From positions 9,949,119-10,013,118 of the forward strand of contig CM020618.1 in the NCBI GenBank assembly GCA_009829735.1: DNA of 64,000 nt, in the 5' to 3' direction. This document shows positions 41,286 to 51,667 of this stretch, piece after piece (within the stretch, counting starts at the first letter, position 1; each line of letters starts with the position of its first letter). Made by a program: the position numbers and the translations under genes. Under the pieces are notes generated by a model. It saw only the letters and a list, made by a program, of their open reading frames with translations. It was not told the DNA's origin and did not search any database. The stretch is from Pyropia yezoensis. Lineage: Eukaryota; Rhodophyta; Bangiophyceae; Bangiales; Bangiaceae.

Positions 41286-41855
41286 TCATGCGGCACTCCC
41301 CATTGTCATGACGCAGGTGGCGCTTGCCCGCACTGGCCGGAGGCGGCCCTTGCCCCGAAAATCTCGACCAGTCTTGTTCGACTTGCGTACCCAAAAGGAG
41401 CCCGTCAGGCCGTCAAACGGAGAAACGGACGCCCCACGGCCACCCGAGCGCACGGCCACATTGGTGCCCGACTTGAAGGACACTGACCAGCACAAGCCAG
41501 TGACGTCAGGAGAAAAGAGGCAACGCCAGACGGAACCAGCAGTCGCGCTGCTGTGGGCGGCCCGCCCGCCTGCGAACCAAAAGCAGGGAACATACTTGCG
41601 TCCTGACGTCGTGAAGGTAGTGGTGAGCCGGTAGTTCATAAAAGGGTCGTTGGCCGCGGACTCGGACGCCCACGGGCCATCGTACAGGGTGAGCGTCATA
41701 GAGTGCCATATTCGCTTCTCGCCCGTCGTCGCAATGTAGCTGGTCTGCTTCGCGGCCACCACAGGAACTGCAACCATCAGGCCGGCCGCGGCGATGACCG
41801 CCGCCACCGTAAACCGGATGGGCGCCGCCATGAAAGGCGCCCCGTGACGGGCCAT
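41286..41855 (-). CDS. Secreted protein with DUF5060 domain, truncated at its C-terminal side
   Basis: Starts at ATG 41855 (MARHGAPFMAAP) or 41831 (MAAPIRF). A hydrophobic stretch FTVAAVIAAAGLMVAVPVVAA looks like a signal peptide. It is followed by a DUF5060-like domain, the N-terminal beta domain of some glycoside hydrolases: WHSMTLTLYDGPWASES, DPFMNYRLTTTFTT, VPCFWFAGGRAA, SVWRCLFSPDVTGLCWSVSF, GSFWV and the signature KTGRDFRGKGRLRP. In the family the hydrolase follows this point. Here the frame leaves the family just after GRLRP, at a GTGCGG that resembles the GTGCGT donors of neighbouring genes, and stops at 41286. No downstream exon is visible before mtnA. It is either a gene fragment or a gene whose remaining exons were lost. 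Confidence 0.5.
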   Translation of the reverse strand: MARHGAPFMAAPIRFTVAAVIAAAGLMVAVPVVAAKQTSYIATTGEKRIWHSMTLTLYDGPWASESAANDPFMNYRLTTTFTTSGRKYVPCFWFAGGRAAHSSATAGSVWRCLFSPDVTGLCWSVSFKSGTNVAVRSGGRGASVSPFDGLTGSFWVRKSNKTGRDFRGKGRLRPVRASATCVMTMGSAA

Positions 41856-41858
41856 TTG

Positions 41859-41900
41859 CGTCACCTTCTTCACGCGCGCGCGCGCGCGTGAAGGTGACGC
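41859..41900. other. Palindrome with alternating (CG)n centre, upstream of the DUF5060 start
   Basis: GCGTCACCTT at 41859 and AAGGTGACGC ending at 41900 form an inverted repeat around CACGCGCGCGCGCGCGCGTG. The left arm has three extra bases (CTT). The centre could adopt Z-DNA and the whole could form a cruciform. It lies a few bases upstream of ATG 41855. Confidence 0.8.
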
Positions 41901-42944
41901 AGACGCCGAGGGGAAGCTCGAGCGCGGGCTAAAGACAAGGCCACAGCTGCCGGTTGCCCGCCCGTCCGTCCCTCGCTCCGTCCGTCCCTCCACGCCCTTC
42001 CCGTCCCCCACATCGTCGCCGGTCTATCTCACGCCCGCCCCCTCCACCCCCCCCCTAACGCCGTCCTCACCCACACACTGCACGACTGCACAGAGATAGC
42101 CCCTTGACTGATCATGAAACAACATTAGTCGTATTCCAAATCCTGGGGGGAACGCCAAATTCGTGGGGGGACCGGGGGGCCCCCCCCTAGTAGTAGAGAC
42201 GCAATCCTGCGCAGATTCTCCAGTCTTGAGAACGGTGAGGAACATCGAAAAAGAATTGCTCTCGTTTACTTATCAAAAGTGTGTTTTTGGGCTCATAAAA
42301 TGATTTGAAGTCCAGTTCTTTGAACTATTCTAGGTATGGCAGCTCCAAACTTAGAAAACGTAACATATCTAGAACGACACACGGAAATGTGCTGAGGACC
42401 GTTCCAAGAATTCCCTCAAGAACTGGTCACGCAATGTACCCAGAAAGAAATGGAAAGAAGTGGGAAAGATAAAAGTATCTGTACGGTGTAAATGTGATGG
42501 ATTCATGGTTCACATTGAGAAAAACATTGGTCGAGAGTCCCGCAGACTACCATCGATAGATAAATTGTGGCTGCTTACAATAGAAACATCATTTCTTTTG
42601 AGCAATGTCGAACGAAGATAGCAAGCCTTGAAGATCGTGCAATTCCAAAAGTCAACCCAGACTCGGTCTGTCCGGGCCCTGAGAGGGCGATTTCTACAGT
42701 CACAGCAATGTTGAACATTTCTTTGCGCCATAAGTCTGGTGCACCAGGTCCAATGGGATCGATTTCAACGGCATCGGAGAGATCTCGCTCTGCTCGTGAC
42801 GATGGTGTGTCTAACTCAGAAAGTTTCAGAGCCACCAAGAATGAGGCTTCTCTCGTAAGCCGCCGCAAGTGGTGTTGCTGCTTGCTGGATTCTGTACTGG
42901 TGGCCCGAGAAGGAAAAATAGAGTCAATTTTTGAAATTTACGGG
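41901..42944. other. Transition from GC-rich DNA into the AT-richer island
   Basis: Base composition falls visibly at about 42250. I see no gene. A palindromic run GGGGGGCCCCCC lies near 42170-42185. An open frame 42567-43115 overlaps the start of dispersed repeat copy B and is probably transposon-derived. Confidence 0.4.
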
Positions 42945-43690
42945 CACTGCATTGGCTGGACAGCGCTAGATATCAGCTGCTTGACAACCCAATCATGTGG
43001 GCGTGTGCCCGGCCAGCAAGGGCCGCAACTGTTTCTCACTACTTATTCTCAGAAGCTTGAGGCTTTCCACTGTCGAGAGCCATTTGTCAGGAGATCTTGG
43101 CAGAACCACTTGTAGCGGCTGACTGTAGAATCTCACTCTACTTGAGGTCGGTTGAACGGAGATAGAGTCTTCTGGAGAACGTGTCTTCAAAAGTACTTGA
43201 GACCGAAAGTAGCCGCCCACGGAAGTGGTTCGAGCGCGATTGTTGGACTATTTGCCATCGGGTACGTCTCCCCATTGGCTGCGAGGCGCCTAAAAGATGC
43301 GCATCGAGGCAGTTCAGAGAAGGAAGCCCGCCTAGTTACGAAGGTACTTGACAATTTTTCCGACCGTCTGTTGGAAGATACCTGACATTCTGAGAGGGAG
43401 AGAAACGCGTATAGCTTGGAGAAAAACAGAGAAGGGAGAAAACGCAGAGCACGAGAGTAGTTAGCTCGACGAGACGCATCGAGTACTGCCCTGAAACGGC
43501 AAACTTCAAGTGCCTCAAATAATGAGAAGTATAAAATAAAGCGCCCCACTTGTTTCGCCGGGGATGTGAAGAAAAGTAGTGGCGATTCCAGCCTGTGGAG
43601 GCACATCGGCCCGGGAGTCGGTCCGAGGGGCGTATCTGACTGGCTGAGAGCCCGTGTGAGAAAGTCAGTCTCGGTCGCTTAGGACAGAAT
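42945..43690. repeat. Dispersed repeat, copy B (partial)
   Basis: Shares with copies A and C the segments TTTCCACTGTCGAGAGCC (about 43063) and GTCGGTCCGAGG ... GAGAGCCCGTGTGAGAAAGTC (about 43615-43670). Between them it has about 480 bp not present in copy C, so it is either interrupted or a variant. Confidence 0.5.
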
Positions 43691-46600
43691 TCAGAAATCA
43701 GCATTAGCAAGCTGCCCAGATATCATCTGTTTGTTGCAATGTATCTACCAGAGTGGCACAATCTTTCCCAAAAGTTGGCGACGGAAGGAACGCAATGGAC
43801 AACGCCCCCCAGTCAGTTCCACACATCCCGCCACGTGCCAGGACAACAATAGGCAAGTTTCATTAATATTTTTGGCTTGCTCTTTCAGGCAATGGAGTCG
43901 CCCGATCTGCTGGAAATTCCTTGCTCGCGGTGCACTTGGAGCCTCTGAGTCTTGCTGCATGTGGCCAAAATGACATCTCCGGAGCCACCTGGTTGCATCT
44001 TCTTACCAAGAACTGTATCCCATAAAGCGATAAAAAACCGAAGCACAGAGAGCGCAGACGAACAGGAGTTGTGGTTGGAAAGGACAAGATCGATGGCGAC
44101 GTGCGTCCACTGGAAAAACGTTTGATGCCGGCGTATTTTGTGCGTCGCTCGATCTTGACTGGCAGGTAGCAGGGAACAGAAGAAAAAGAGCATGTATGTC
44201 GCGAGTTGCCCTCCTGAGCCTTTCAGAGGCCTCAGAGTGCCTCTGCACCGAAGGGTTGTTGGAATAACTGCCGGAACGTGGATATGAAAAGGCGTTCTGA
44301 TTGGCTGTTGTCGCCACGATCTGCGCGTCTCTCCTGCACTGTTCAGACCGGAACGAGGGCCCGCCCAGAAGTCTGAACACTACCGAAGGCAACAGGTTGT
44401 CTGAACAAAATAGCATGCTGTATGAGAGGCTACAAACTTTGGAAGACGACATGTCTGCGGCCCAAGGACGGACACCCCCCGCCAACATCCTTCTCGGGGC
44501 CCCCCCGTCTACCCAGACTGTCCCGCACGAGCTTGCTCTGATGGGCTGTTCCAGTGGTGTCTTTGAGTGCCGAATTGAGCAAGAGCAGCGCTGACTCTTG
44601 TGCTTGTGTAGCATCATTTATGCCATCATCACGATGGACATTGACATAGAGAATTTCACGCGCAGGCGTGTTAGGAATAATCGTGCCGTAATAGCCGCTT
44701 CGTGCGAGTCAGACACGCTCTCTATTATAGCTGTGGTGCTAATTCGGTAAGAGTTATCTCACTGGAAGTGAATATTCTTCAGTCGTGACCCCTTATGGCC
44801 CCTTGTTCATAGATGGCACCAATCAAAAAAACCATGCATTATATATTTAATAAATCGTTAAGCCATAAATAAGTCTACGGATGTTTCTTAGTATTTTACA
44901 ATTGTTTGTTAAGTGAAGGCTTGGACAGCCCCCTCCTCCTCCCCCAGCGGTCACACCGTGTGGTGACCACTGCTCCGCCGGCGTGCGCGAATCCGAACCC
45001 CTCGTTTGCTGTCATCATCGTTTTCTCTACACCTCTGAGCCTAAATGGAGGTCACAAAGAGAAGGGAGGGATGCTGGCATCAATCACTCACGCTTATGAT
45101 GCGGCCGAAAAGTCCGGAGCCACCTCTACCCTCGCAGCTACCACAAGCCGCGACCTCTGCCATGCGACACCGAGCGCATCCAACATCACCACGGGAGCGC
45201 GTACGACTGACCGGTGGAATAGAGGAACTGACTGTGGGCCATCGTAAGAAGACTATGAATAACTCGACGATGTACTGGCAAGGTCGGGGGAAAGAGCTCT
45301 AGACGAGTCCTGAGCCAGAAACAGAACCATAGATTGAAGAAAAGCGCAAAACAATAACTTATTCGATAGGATAATCTATCGGGGAGCAAAAATCCCATTA
45401 TTTTCGATCGATGCACTGGTTGTCTATTCTGTGAGATCTAGATTTACTTCCTGGTCAAAAAGATCTCCAGCGAGCGAAAGAAAAACCTCTCTTGGTTGCG
45501 GAAAGGTTCTTCTGTGTTGACAGTGTACTTCAGACTGCGGCACGCACACCCCCAGCCCGTGCGGTGAGTGGTCGAGCCGGCGGTCCCACAAGCTTAGTTC
45601 AGATTACAGCAACTGGACGTGCTCTCCCGTCATGTATGCTGAAAAGCATACGATCAGTCTAATGTCCCAGTCTGCTCACCAACGGGCAATTTTGCGTATT
45701 TCTGTGCCCCGAACGTTTTTCCAGGGGGACAAGGACTGAGACTGTCCTCATTTTATGCGCTTTCATTGGTATAGTTCCAATATATTCCCCTGTTTTCCAC
45801 ATATCCAGCCCATAAGGAACTTAGACTCTTGGCCAGGAAGGGACAACGACAGCTGAGGAATAGTCTTTCGGATGCGGGTCACTTGGAAGGCTATCCAGTC
45901 GCGAGACCGCCTCGGACCGATACCAGTGCCCGGCCCTTCTGGTCCGCTGTCAGTTCTCTTGTTTCCGAGAGGGTGGGGACTTGCGATTGGCGGCTCAGAG
46001 CGCGCATTGGCCCTTAAGGTGGTCCCAAGTCGCTCTCTGGTCTAGAGACCCCGATCCTCCTTTAATCCCGCTCCCCAGGACAATCATGGGGGATAAGCAA
46101 TGGAAGGAACGTCAAAGTATCTGAAGCTCAGCCATGTGATGATCACTCCTGATTCCTCTGCCAATTCATGCGGGCCCAGAAAAAAAAGCTTGAGTCATAC
46201 CGAGCGACAATTCAAGCCAAACTGACGCGAATATCCCGTAACCATGTTTCTTGAACAAAAAACGCAGCGAAAAGACGCACAGAACTCTCTAGTATGAACA
46301 AATCCTAATCCTCAACTGAATAACACAATAGAGCTCGATGTAACGCGGTACCAGCGCTCCATGAAAGCGATTTATTCCATAAATCTGCGCAGCAGTTCAA
46401 AAATATATATATTCTGTAACTACATACGAATCACGGAACAAAATGTGTCCTCATTCATAAGGTCGCACACGTGCCTATATTTTCTGTGGACAAACGTGCT
46501 CATCAGCATTTAGTCGAACTGGGCACGAAAGTTTCCATGCGAGACTTCTCAAAGAATAGGGAAAATCCTAAGCCTTTAGGTATGCTTGATCTTTCAAGCA

Positions 46601-47059
46601 TATTTGAAAACCAGTAAGATTATTAATCTTACTAATGCTGATTTCTTCTTGACGTACGAGACTGAGTGCGACTCTGTCAGAGAGGCTCTCAGCCATCCAG
46701 CATCGCACCTGGGACCGACTTTCCGACCGTTGGGCCCCGACGGGCTGGGATTGCCCGCGCTCTTTCTCAACTCTTCGTTGATTATGCCGAGATCGCGTGG
46801 CATGCGTCTGCTGACAGTAAAACCTGTGCTGCTGAGAAGAAATAGTTGAGGTACTCTGTGGCCGTCTCGAAGAAATAATGGTTGGTTGTTCGAGCATCTG
46901 ATGGTCGCCGTCAGCCAGTTCGGTGCATTCGTTTTGTAATACAGTTGATTGATGTCTCAGTCCCGGTTAGCCGGGACTGATTTCAGCAAGCAGCGACATC
47001 AAGAGAAAAAATCATGTGACATCAAATTAAAATTTGTGTGCTAGTAGCCCTCGTCAATG
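43691..47059. other. Gene-poor, AT-richer stretch
   Basis: About 3.4 kb with no recognisable gene. Short frames such as 44301-44594 (plus) contain a coiled-coil-like LSEQNSMLYERLQTLEDDM but no domain. AT-rich patches occur at 44830-44900 and 46380-46420. A perfect 10-bp hairpin lies at 46957-46980. Confidence 0.4.
46957..46980. other. Perfect 10-bp hairpin with TTAG loop
   Basis: TCAGTCCCGG (46957-46966), loop TTAG, CCGGGACTGA (46971-46980). It lies about 80-100 bp left of repeat copy C and may be a transposon end or an RNA stem. Confidence 0.75.
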
Positions 47060-49090
47060 GACAAAGGTGCTAATCTACATCCTATGGTACGTTGTACAAG
47101 AAGCTTCATGGGAATAAAATTTTAGACAGGAAAACAAGCCAAATACAATGCAAACAAAATAATCTCGACCTACCATCTGACCAAATATATTATGCACTTC
47201 TTCACGGTGTCCTATCATCTGTCTTCAACGTCGAACACGGCATCTTGGGCAAGTCAAAAGTGAATGGAATGGTCTTTACGAGAGGTGTCCATTTCTATTG
47301 AACGAAGGCACCCCATTGGCAAAAAGCTGCCGACACCTACTTGAATGACGAATTGTCCTGTCGTTCAAACGGCCACAGAGCGTGAACTGGATACTTTGGA
47401 AGATGAGGATTTTTCACTGTCAAGAGCCCCATCTGGAGAGATCGTGGCAGGCGCACTTATTTTTTTTAAGAGACAACAAGGGCAAGTCTGACATGTCGAG
47501 GCACAACGGTCGGGGAGTCGGACCGAAGGGACGACTCTAACTTACTGAGAGCCCGTCTGTGAGAGTCATTCTCAACCCCTCTGGAAGTGCTGCACAAAGT
47601 ACCCGAGGCGTTCATGCACTGCATGACCTTGGCGCTGCTAAGGCGCGAACACGGCGCGACGCGCCCCGAATCGCCCAGGATGTGAACGTGCGAATTCTGC
47701 GCGATTGCATATTCCAAAAAAAAAAAGACTTCGCAGCGTGTTCTTTAACGTAGAACTGATGAGTGGAGGAAGAGGAAGCGAGCAGGTGCCGCACGCAAAT
47801 GAAAGAAGTACATTTGAACCAAGGTGGGGGATTGCGGTTCCAAAAAACAGTCGCAAAACTACTCTGTAGAGGGTTACAAAAGCACTCCAGGTGCTCGATG
47901 ACGGATCTCAGCGACTAGAAACGGCGCTTCTTGGCGCCCCCGCCTCGCGCGCTCGAAAAAGTTAGGCGCGATGCACAGCCCTACTCCCAGCATAGAAGTC
48001 AGAATCTAGCAAGAATGTCAAACACAGTATTTAAACCAATCTGCGCGACTTGGCATGAAAGCCTTGCTCAATGTCCAGCATTTATCTCTTAATGTGATCT
48101 TCTGAGGCTTCTTTCAATTTTAGTCTTGCAGGATTGATTGAGGAGTTCTTGTGCAAGTTTCGGGGTGACTGGGCAATTTTATCAAGCGTCGTTCGATTTG
48201 TTTTACGCTCTGGTCGTTTGCGCCAGCCATTGAATAGATCAAGGACTGTATCCCAGACCGCACATCTAACGGGCGCAGATACACAGTTTCCAAGCTCATG
48301 TTGAGCGATTCTTTTTTTATTCTTCTCACATCGGTAAAGGAAAGTTCGAAGTACTACCTCGGCTACAAATTGCTGGTCTTCTTTTGTTTACGACCAGCTT
48401 GGCAATATTTTTGCTTCCTTTCATTTTCTGTTTGCAAGTCGAGAACAAGAGAAGCAACACATGACCCGGGGATCAGACCTTTCACCAATGGATACACATG
48501 GACGTGTTGCCGTTCTTGCCAACTTCGTTGCTATCTGGGTTCCCTTTTGTCTATGATACAAGTGTACTTTTCTTGTAGACTTGTGTCAACCTGGCAGCGC
48601 TGCCGGCGGGGTCAGACGAATGTCAGCAATGTTGATTTTCTCGCAGAGCCCAGCCAGTCCAGATCTTGATCCGATTGGGTGCTGCCAATGGCGTACTGGG
48701 CTGGTCGACAATACGAGAGGTCCCTTAACGTTCTACCGCTCGTAGCTCCATGGGAATAAAGAACTGAAGCAAAAGAAAAATGTCATCATTATCCTCTCTT
48801 CTCTAAATACCAGGTAGTACATAGTGCATCTCGTGCAGTGTACTGATACTTTGGATCTCATCGTCGACATAAGGTACAAAAAAGGGGAGTGGTCAAAATA
48901 CTCGTCTTTCAGCGGAGTACCGGCTTTACTCGTGTTCATCCGGAATACATTCCAAGAACACTGAGAAAATCAATGCTTGTTGAGAAACTGATCACTCTGC
49001 GCGCGTGCCAGGCGTACTGGGATGCAATTATCGCTAACCTTGCGGAGAAGTATGTTTTCACCAACTTGTGGTGACAATTGCAGCAAAAAA
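47060..49090. repeat. Dispersed repeat, copy C (about 2 kb)
   Basis: Same order of landmarks as copy A. The frame 47092-47301 (LPSDQIYYALLHGVLSSVFN then VEHGILGKS) is echoed in copy A as LHGLESPLLNVEHDILGKS, suggesting an old coding region. The right block (48420-49000) is about 95% identical to copy A and includes VHPEYIPRTLRKSMLV and ITLRACQAYWDAI. The class is unknown. Confidence 0.6.
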
Positions 49091-49680
49091 CTATATGTCT
49101 GAAGCAAGAGATGTAAAGCTCAACAAGACATCACCATGAAGAAGAGTGCAGGCCGCGTCGTTCGTTAAGGGATTGCTCATTTCTTTGTGGCCATGGTCTC
49201 TCCTGGTGTCTGTTTGTTTCTCCTCGCGGCGTTCCTGTGCGCGTTTTGCGGGGAGCTCATTGGTCGAGGAGCTCGCTTTTACTTAGGACCCACAAGACCG
49301 CCCGTAACTGCGTATGTGGTACAGACTGGCTCACAGACACAGTTAGCTCAGTCAGAATCTGTGACCAGCTTCGCTCTGGGTTGGGAAGGCTCCGTCGCTG
49401 GCTACTCCCCGCGAGACACCTGAGAGGAGTCAGTTTCAAGAGCAGCATGAAGTACTCGTCGGGAGTATTGAATGGTACGGCTGAGAGCGGCGCGTGCTGA
49501 ACATGCAAGACTAACTGGTTTGGTCATGAGCCAACGCAAGATGATCATCATTCACAGCAAGGGAAGCGCTTCTCGGTTCAAAAGTACAAGCTCCGCTCAT
49601 CTTCACTGTACAAATCTACAAGCACACTGGCGGATCCTTGTGTTTCTCGCAAGTGTCGTCCCCCGCACACGCATGGCTGC
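49091..49680. other. Flank between repeat copy C and CMC2
   Basis: About 590 bases. A plus-strand frame 49187-49423 begins with a signal-peptide-like hydrophobic run (VCLFLLAAFLCAFCG) but has no other support. No gene called. Confidence 0.35.
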
Positions 49681-50228
49681 TCACATGTTCTGTTCATCAC
49701 TTTCGAGACGCTGCCGTTCGCGCAGCCGGGCGTTCGACTCGGCAGCAGCCTCACTGTTCATCTCCCGTCGAATCAGATACTCATCTGCAAGGCAAGAGTC
49801 CAGCGCGGCCTTGGCCGCGTTGCATGCTCCAAAAAACTTGGCAAGAGGGTGATCCTCGTGACATGCAGTGAGGGCAAGGATGGCTTCTTGACACTGCGCA
49901 AACATGTTATGCGGTGCGACGGAAGCAGACAAAAACATGTGCAGGAGAAGCCGTCCATGCTTATGAAAACACAAGTATCACGATGTCGACAATGCAGCAG
50001 TGGAGCGATGCGCAGTTAGAAACGTCTGAAACAGAGCCAAAGAAACGGCATCGCAGATGGCACGCAATCGACGAATAGCAAGCGCCCGGACTCGAAGGCA
50101 ATGAACAAAGCATCCCAGTGGGGCAGTTGCAAACAAAGCGTCGTTCCATGGAGCACTTGCAGGAGAGGAAGAGGACAGTGCGAAGGACGCACCGATGGGT
50201 GAAGATGCGGCGCCAAGTGCGGATGCAT
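49681..50228 (-). CDS. CMC2: CMC2-like twin CX9C mitochondrial protein (cytochrome c oxidase assembly), two exons
   Basis: Exon 1 is 50228-50193 (ATG, 12 codons, MHPHLAPHLHPS), with donor GTGCGT. The 299-nt intron ends in GCGCAG. Exon 2 is 49893-49681. The junction keeps phase and gives an 82-aa protein. The N-terminus matches the MHPxLxPHLH start of CMC2 proteins. Twin CX9C motifs are exact: CQEAILALTAC and CNAAKAALDSC, joined by HEDHPLAKFFGA, which matches the H-x(7)-KFFGxCN pattern of the family. The C-terminal helix is charged (ESNARLRERQRLESDEQ). CMC2 acts in the mitochondrial intermembrane space in complex IV biogenesis, imported through the MIA40 pathway. It is the only clear protein gene of the AT-richer island. 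The intron and upstream DNA hold related repeated sequence. Confidence 0.88.
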
Positions 50229-50280
50229 GCCAGCGTCGCAGTGCCGCGGAGTGAGGAAGATAGGTCCCTGACAGCAGTGG

Positions 50281-50504
50281 GCCCGATGGAACGATCGCTC
50301 ACAGGCAAGTGCAAGAGACCGTTCACAACGCAGGCGCTCTCCGTCGCACAAGACAAGCTCTGACGAAGTGGCCAGACTCTCGGATAATTGAGCCCGATGG
50401 AACGATCGCTCACAGGCAAGTGCAAAAGACCGTTCACAACGCGCAGGCGTTCACCGTCGCACAAGACAAGCTCTTGCGAAGTGGCCAGACTCTCGCAAAA
50501 TTGA
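50281..50504. repeat. Tandem duplication, two units of about 111 bp
   Basis: GCCCGATGGAACGATCGCTC at 50281 recurs at 50392, and the similarity runs to about 50504 with few differences. It lies between divergent CMC2 (minus) and tRNA-Thr (plus), about 50 bp upstream of the CMC2 ATG. Part of the unit resembles sequence within the CMC2 intron. Confidence 0.85.
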
Positions 50505-50589
50505 CATCGAGCACGATTTGAGAATAATTACTACGTACAGCATTGATTAAAAAGCTACTGGCTCCTCGAGGTGAACATGAAAACTGACA

Positions 50590-50678
50590 GCCGGTGTAGC
50601 ATAGCGGTTAATGCGTTGCACTTGTACCCTTTCGGGAATGCGATGCAAAGATCCTTGGTTCAAATCCGAGCATCGGCT
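50590..50678 (+). tRNA. tRNA-Thr(UGU) with a 16-nt intron
   Basis: Full cloverleaf: acceptor GCCGGTG / CATCGGC (one G-U pair), D stem GCAT/ATGC with loop AGCGGTTA, anticodon stem TTGCA/TGCAA, T stem CTTGG/CCGAG with loop TTCAAAT, discriminator T50678. The anticodon loop is 23 nt. With the usual 37/38 intron site it reads C-T-TGT-A, then intron 50627-50642, then A38, so the anticodon is TGT (50623-50625). The internal A box (TAGCATAGCGG) and B box (GGTTCAAATCC) are good. A T6 run 22 nt downstream is a pol III stop. Confidence 0.9.
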
Positions 50679-50699
50679 GCGATCAGCGCTTACCCCATG

Positions 50700-50705
50700 T
50701 TTTTT
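50700..50705 (+). terminator. RNA polymerase III terminator of tRNA-Thr
   Basis: TTTTTT 22 nt after the discriminator base of the tRNA. Confidence 0.75.
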
Positions 50706-51667
50706 GGTTTTGTCGTCTCTGGCAGTGAGCGAGCTTCGCATGACAACATGTCACATGGAATGATTTGGCGTCGGTAACGGTGGTGAGTGCAGCGAAGGCG
50801 GACAACCCTCGGCGCGGTCTCCAGCCGCCACAACAAAGGAGCCCGCCTCCGGCGACACGTCAGGTGCCGCAGACGCGCTTTCGCTGTGGCCTCCGCGTAG
50901 TCAATCACCACGGAGTGGCGCAGGGCGTCTAAGACGCTCGACCAAACTGCCGGCGACCGCGGGGCGCCAGAAGCTGTTGTCGGGTTCGTCGTGGGCGGCG
51001 GCAAAGGCGGCAACGGCGGAGCTTGCGTCGACATTCGCGGCAAATGCAACAGCAGGGGGGGGGGGGGGGGCAGGTTTGCGCTGTCCAGTGCGCGCAGGCC
51101 CCGCCCGCGCATCGCGTCCCCCACAACGCCTCGAGGGGCGGGCGTGGCCAAGGCGACGGCTGTCCCATCGAGGGGCAACCACAGAAGCAGGCGCGGGACC
51201 TCGCCAAGCAGATTACCGTCGCCATCGACGCCATCACCGACACAGCCGTCAAGGGAGGATGCCGGGGATGACCGCGCAGTCCGTCTCGAGCGACACCGCG
51301 CGCAGCCGCCGCGGCCTCCTGCCGTTCCTGTCAATGACAACGGCCGACGAGCCACAACGTGGACTGCCTCGAGGCCGCAACCACACCGTCAGGATCAAAG
51401 TATTTGTTTTTCGAAGAATTACGACTTGGTCACGAGCTCAAGGCTCTCACATAGCCGAGGTCTCGTCGTCCCTCTGCTTCAGTCCCACCTTCTTCGCCTG
51501 AGCTCAATCGCTGCTGTGCACTACGCCCCATACCGTTCCCCAATTGCCATCTGGCCATCCTCGATAACGGACAATACTACCGATAGCGCTGGTCCCCTGT
51601 TGGTGAGAGAGAGACCACCAACCTTCTCTCTGTCACGCACTTCACTCCCTGCTCCATTTCGTGCGTC
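50706..51667. other. GC-rich stretch without a confident gene
   Basis: About 960 bases. Frames are open on both strands (for example minus 50690-51355 and plus 50991-51671) but are Pro/Arg/Ala-rich with no domain. A G-rich run lies near 51054-51070. The right end (51400-51667) is the likely promoter and 5' UTR of the next gene. Confidence 0.4.

Noticed and set aside
44003-44617. Minus-strand frame of 204 codons in the AT-richer island
   Set aside because: Cys/Ser/Arg-rich with no domain; the opposite strand is also open, with a coiled-coil-like stretch. No evidence for either.
13337-49090. CRISPR arrays, bacterial operons or riboswitches
   Set aside because: Repeats are tandem or dispersed without regular spacers; genes have spliceosomal introns and a eukaryotic gene set.
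49187-49423. Small plus-strand frame with a hydrophobic, signal-peptide-like start
   Set aside because: No homologue recognised, no supporting context, and it lies in repeat-derived DNA.
50590-50678. tRNA-Thr as a SINE head
   Set aside because: The cloverleaf is complete with good pairs, followed by a pol III stop 22 nt away, and no SINE body or repeat copy is seen in the window.
50690-51355. Minus-strand frame of 221 codons next to the tRNA
   Set aside because: Pro-rich low complexity, overlapping open frames on the other strand, and its 3' part runs toward the tRNA terminator region.
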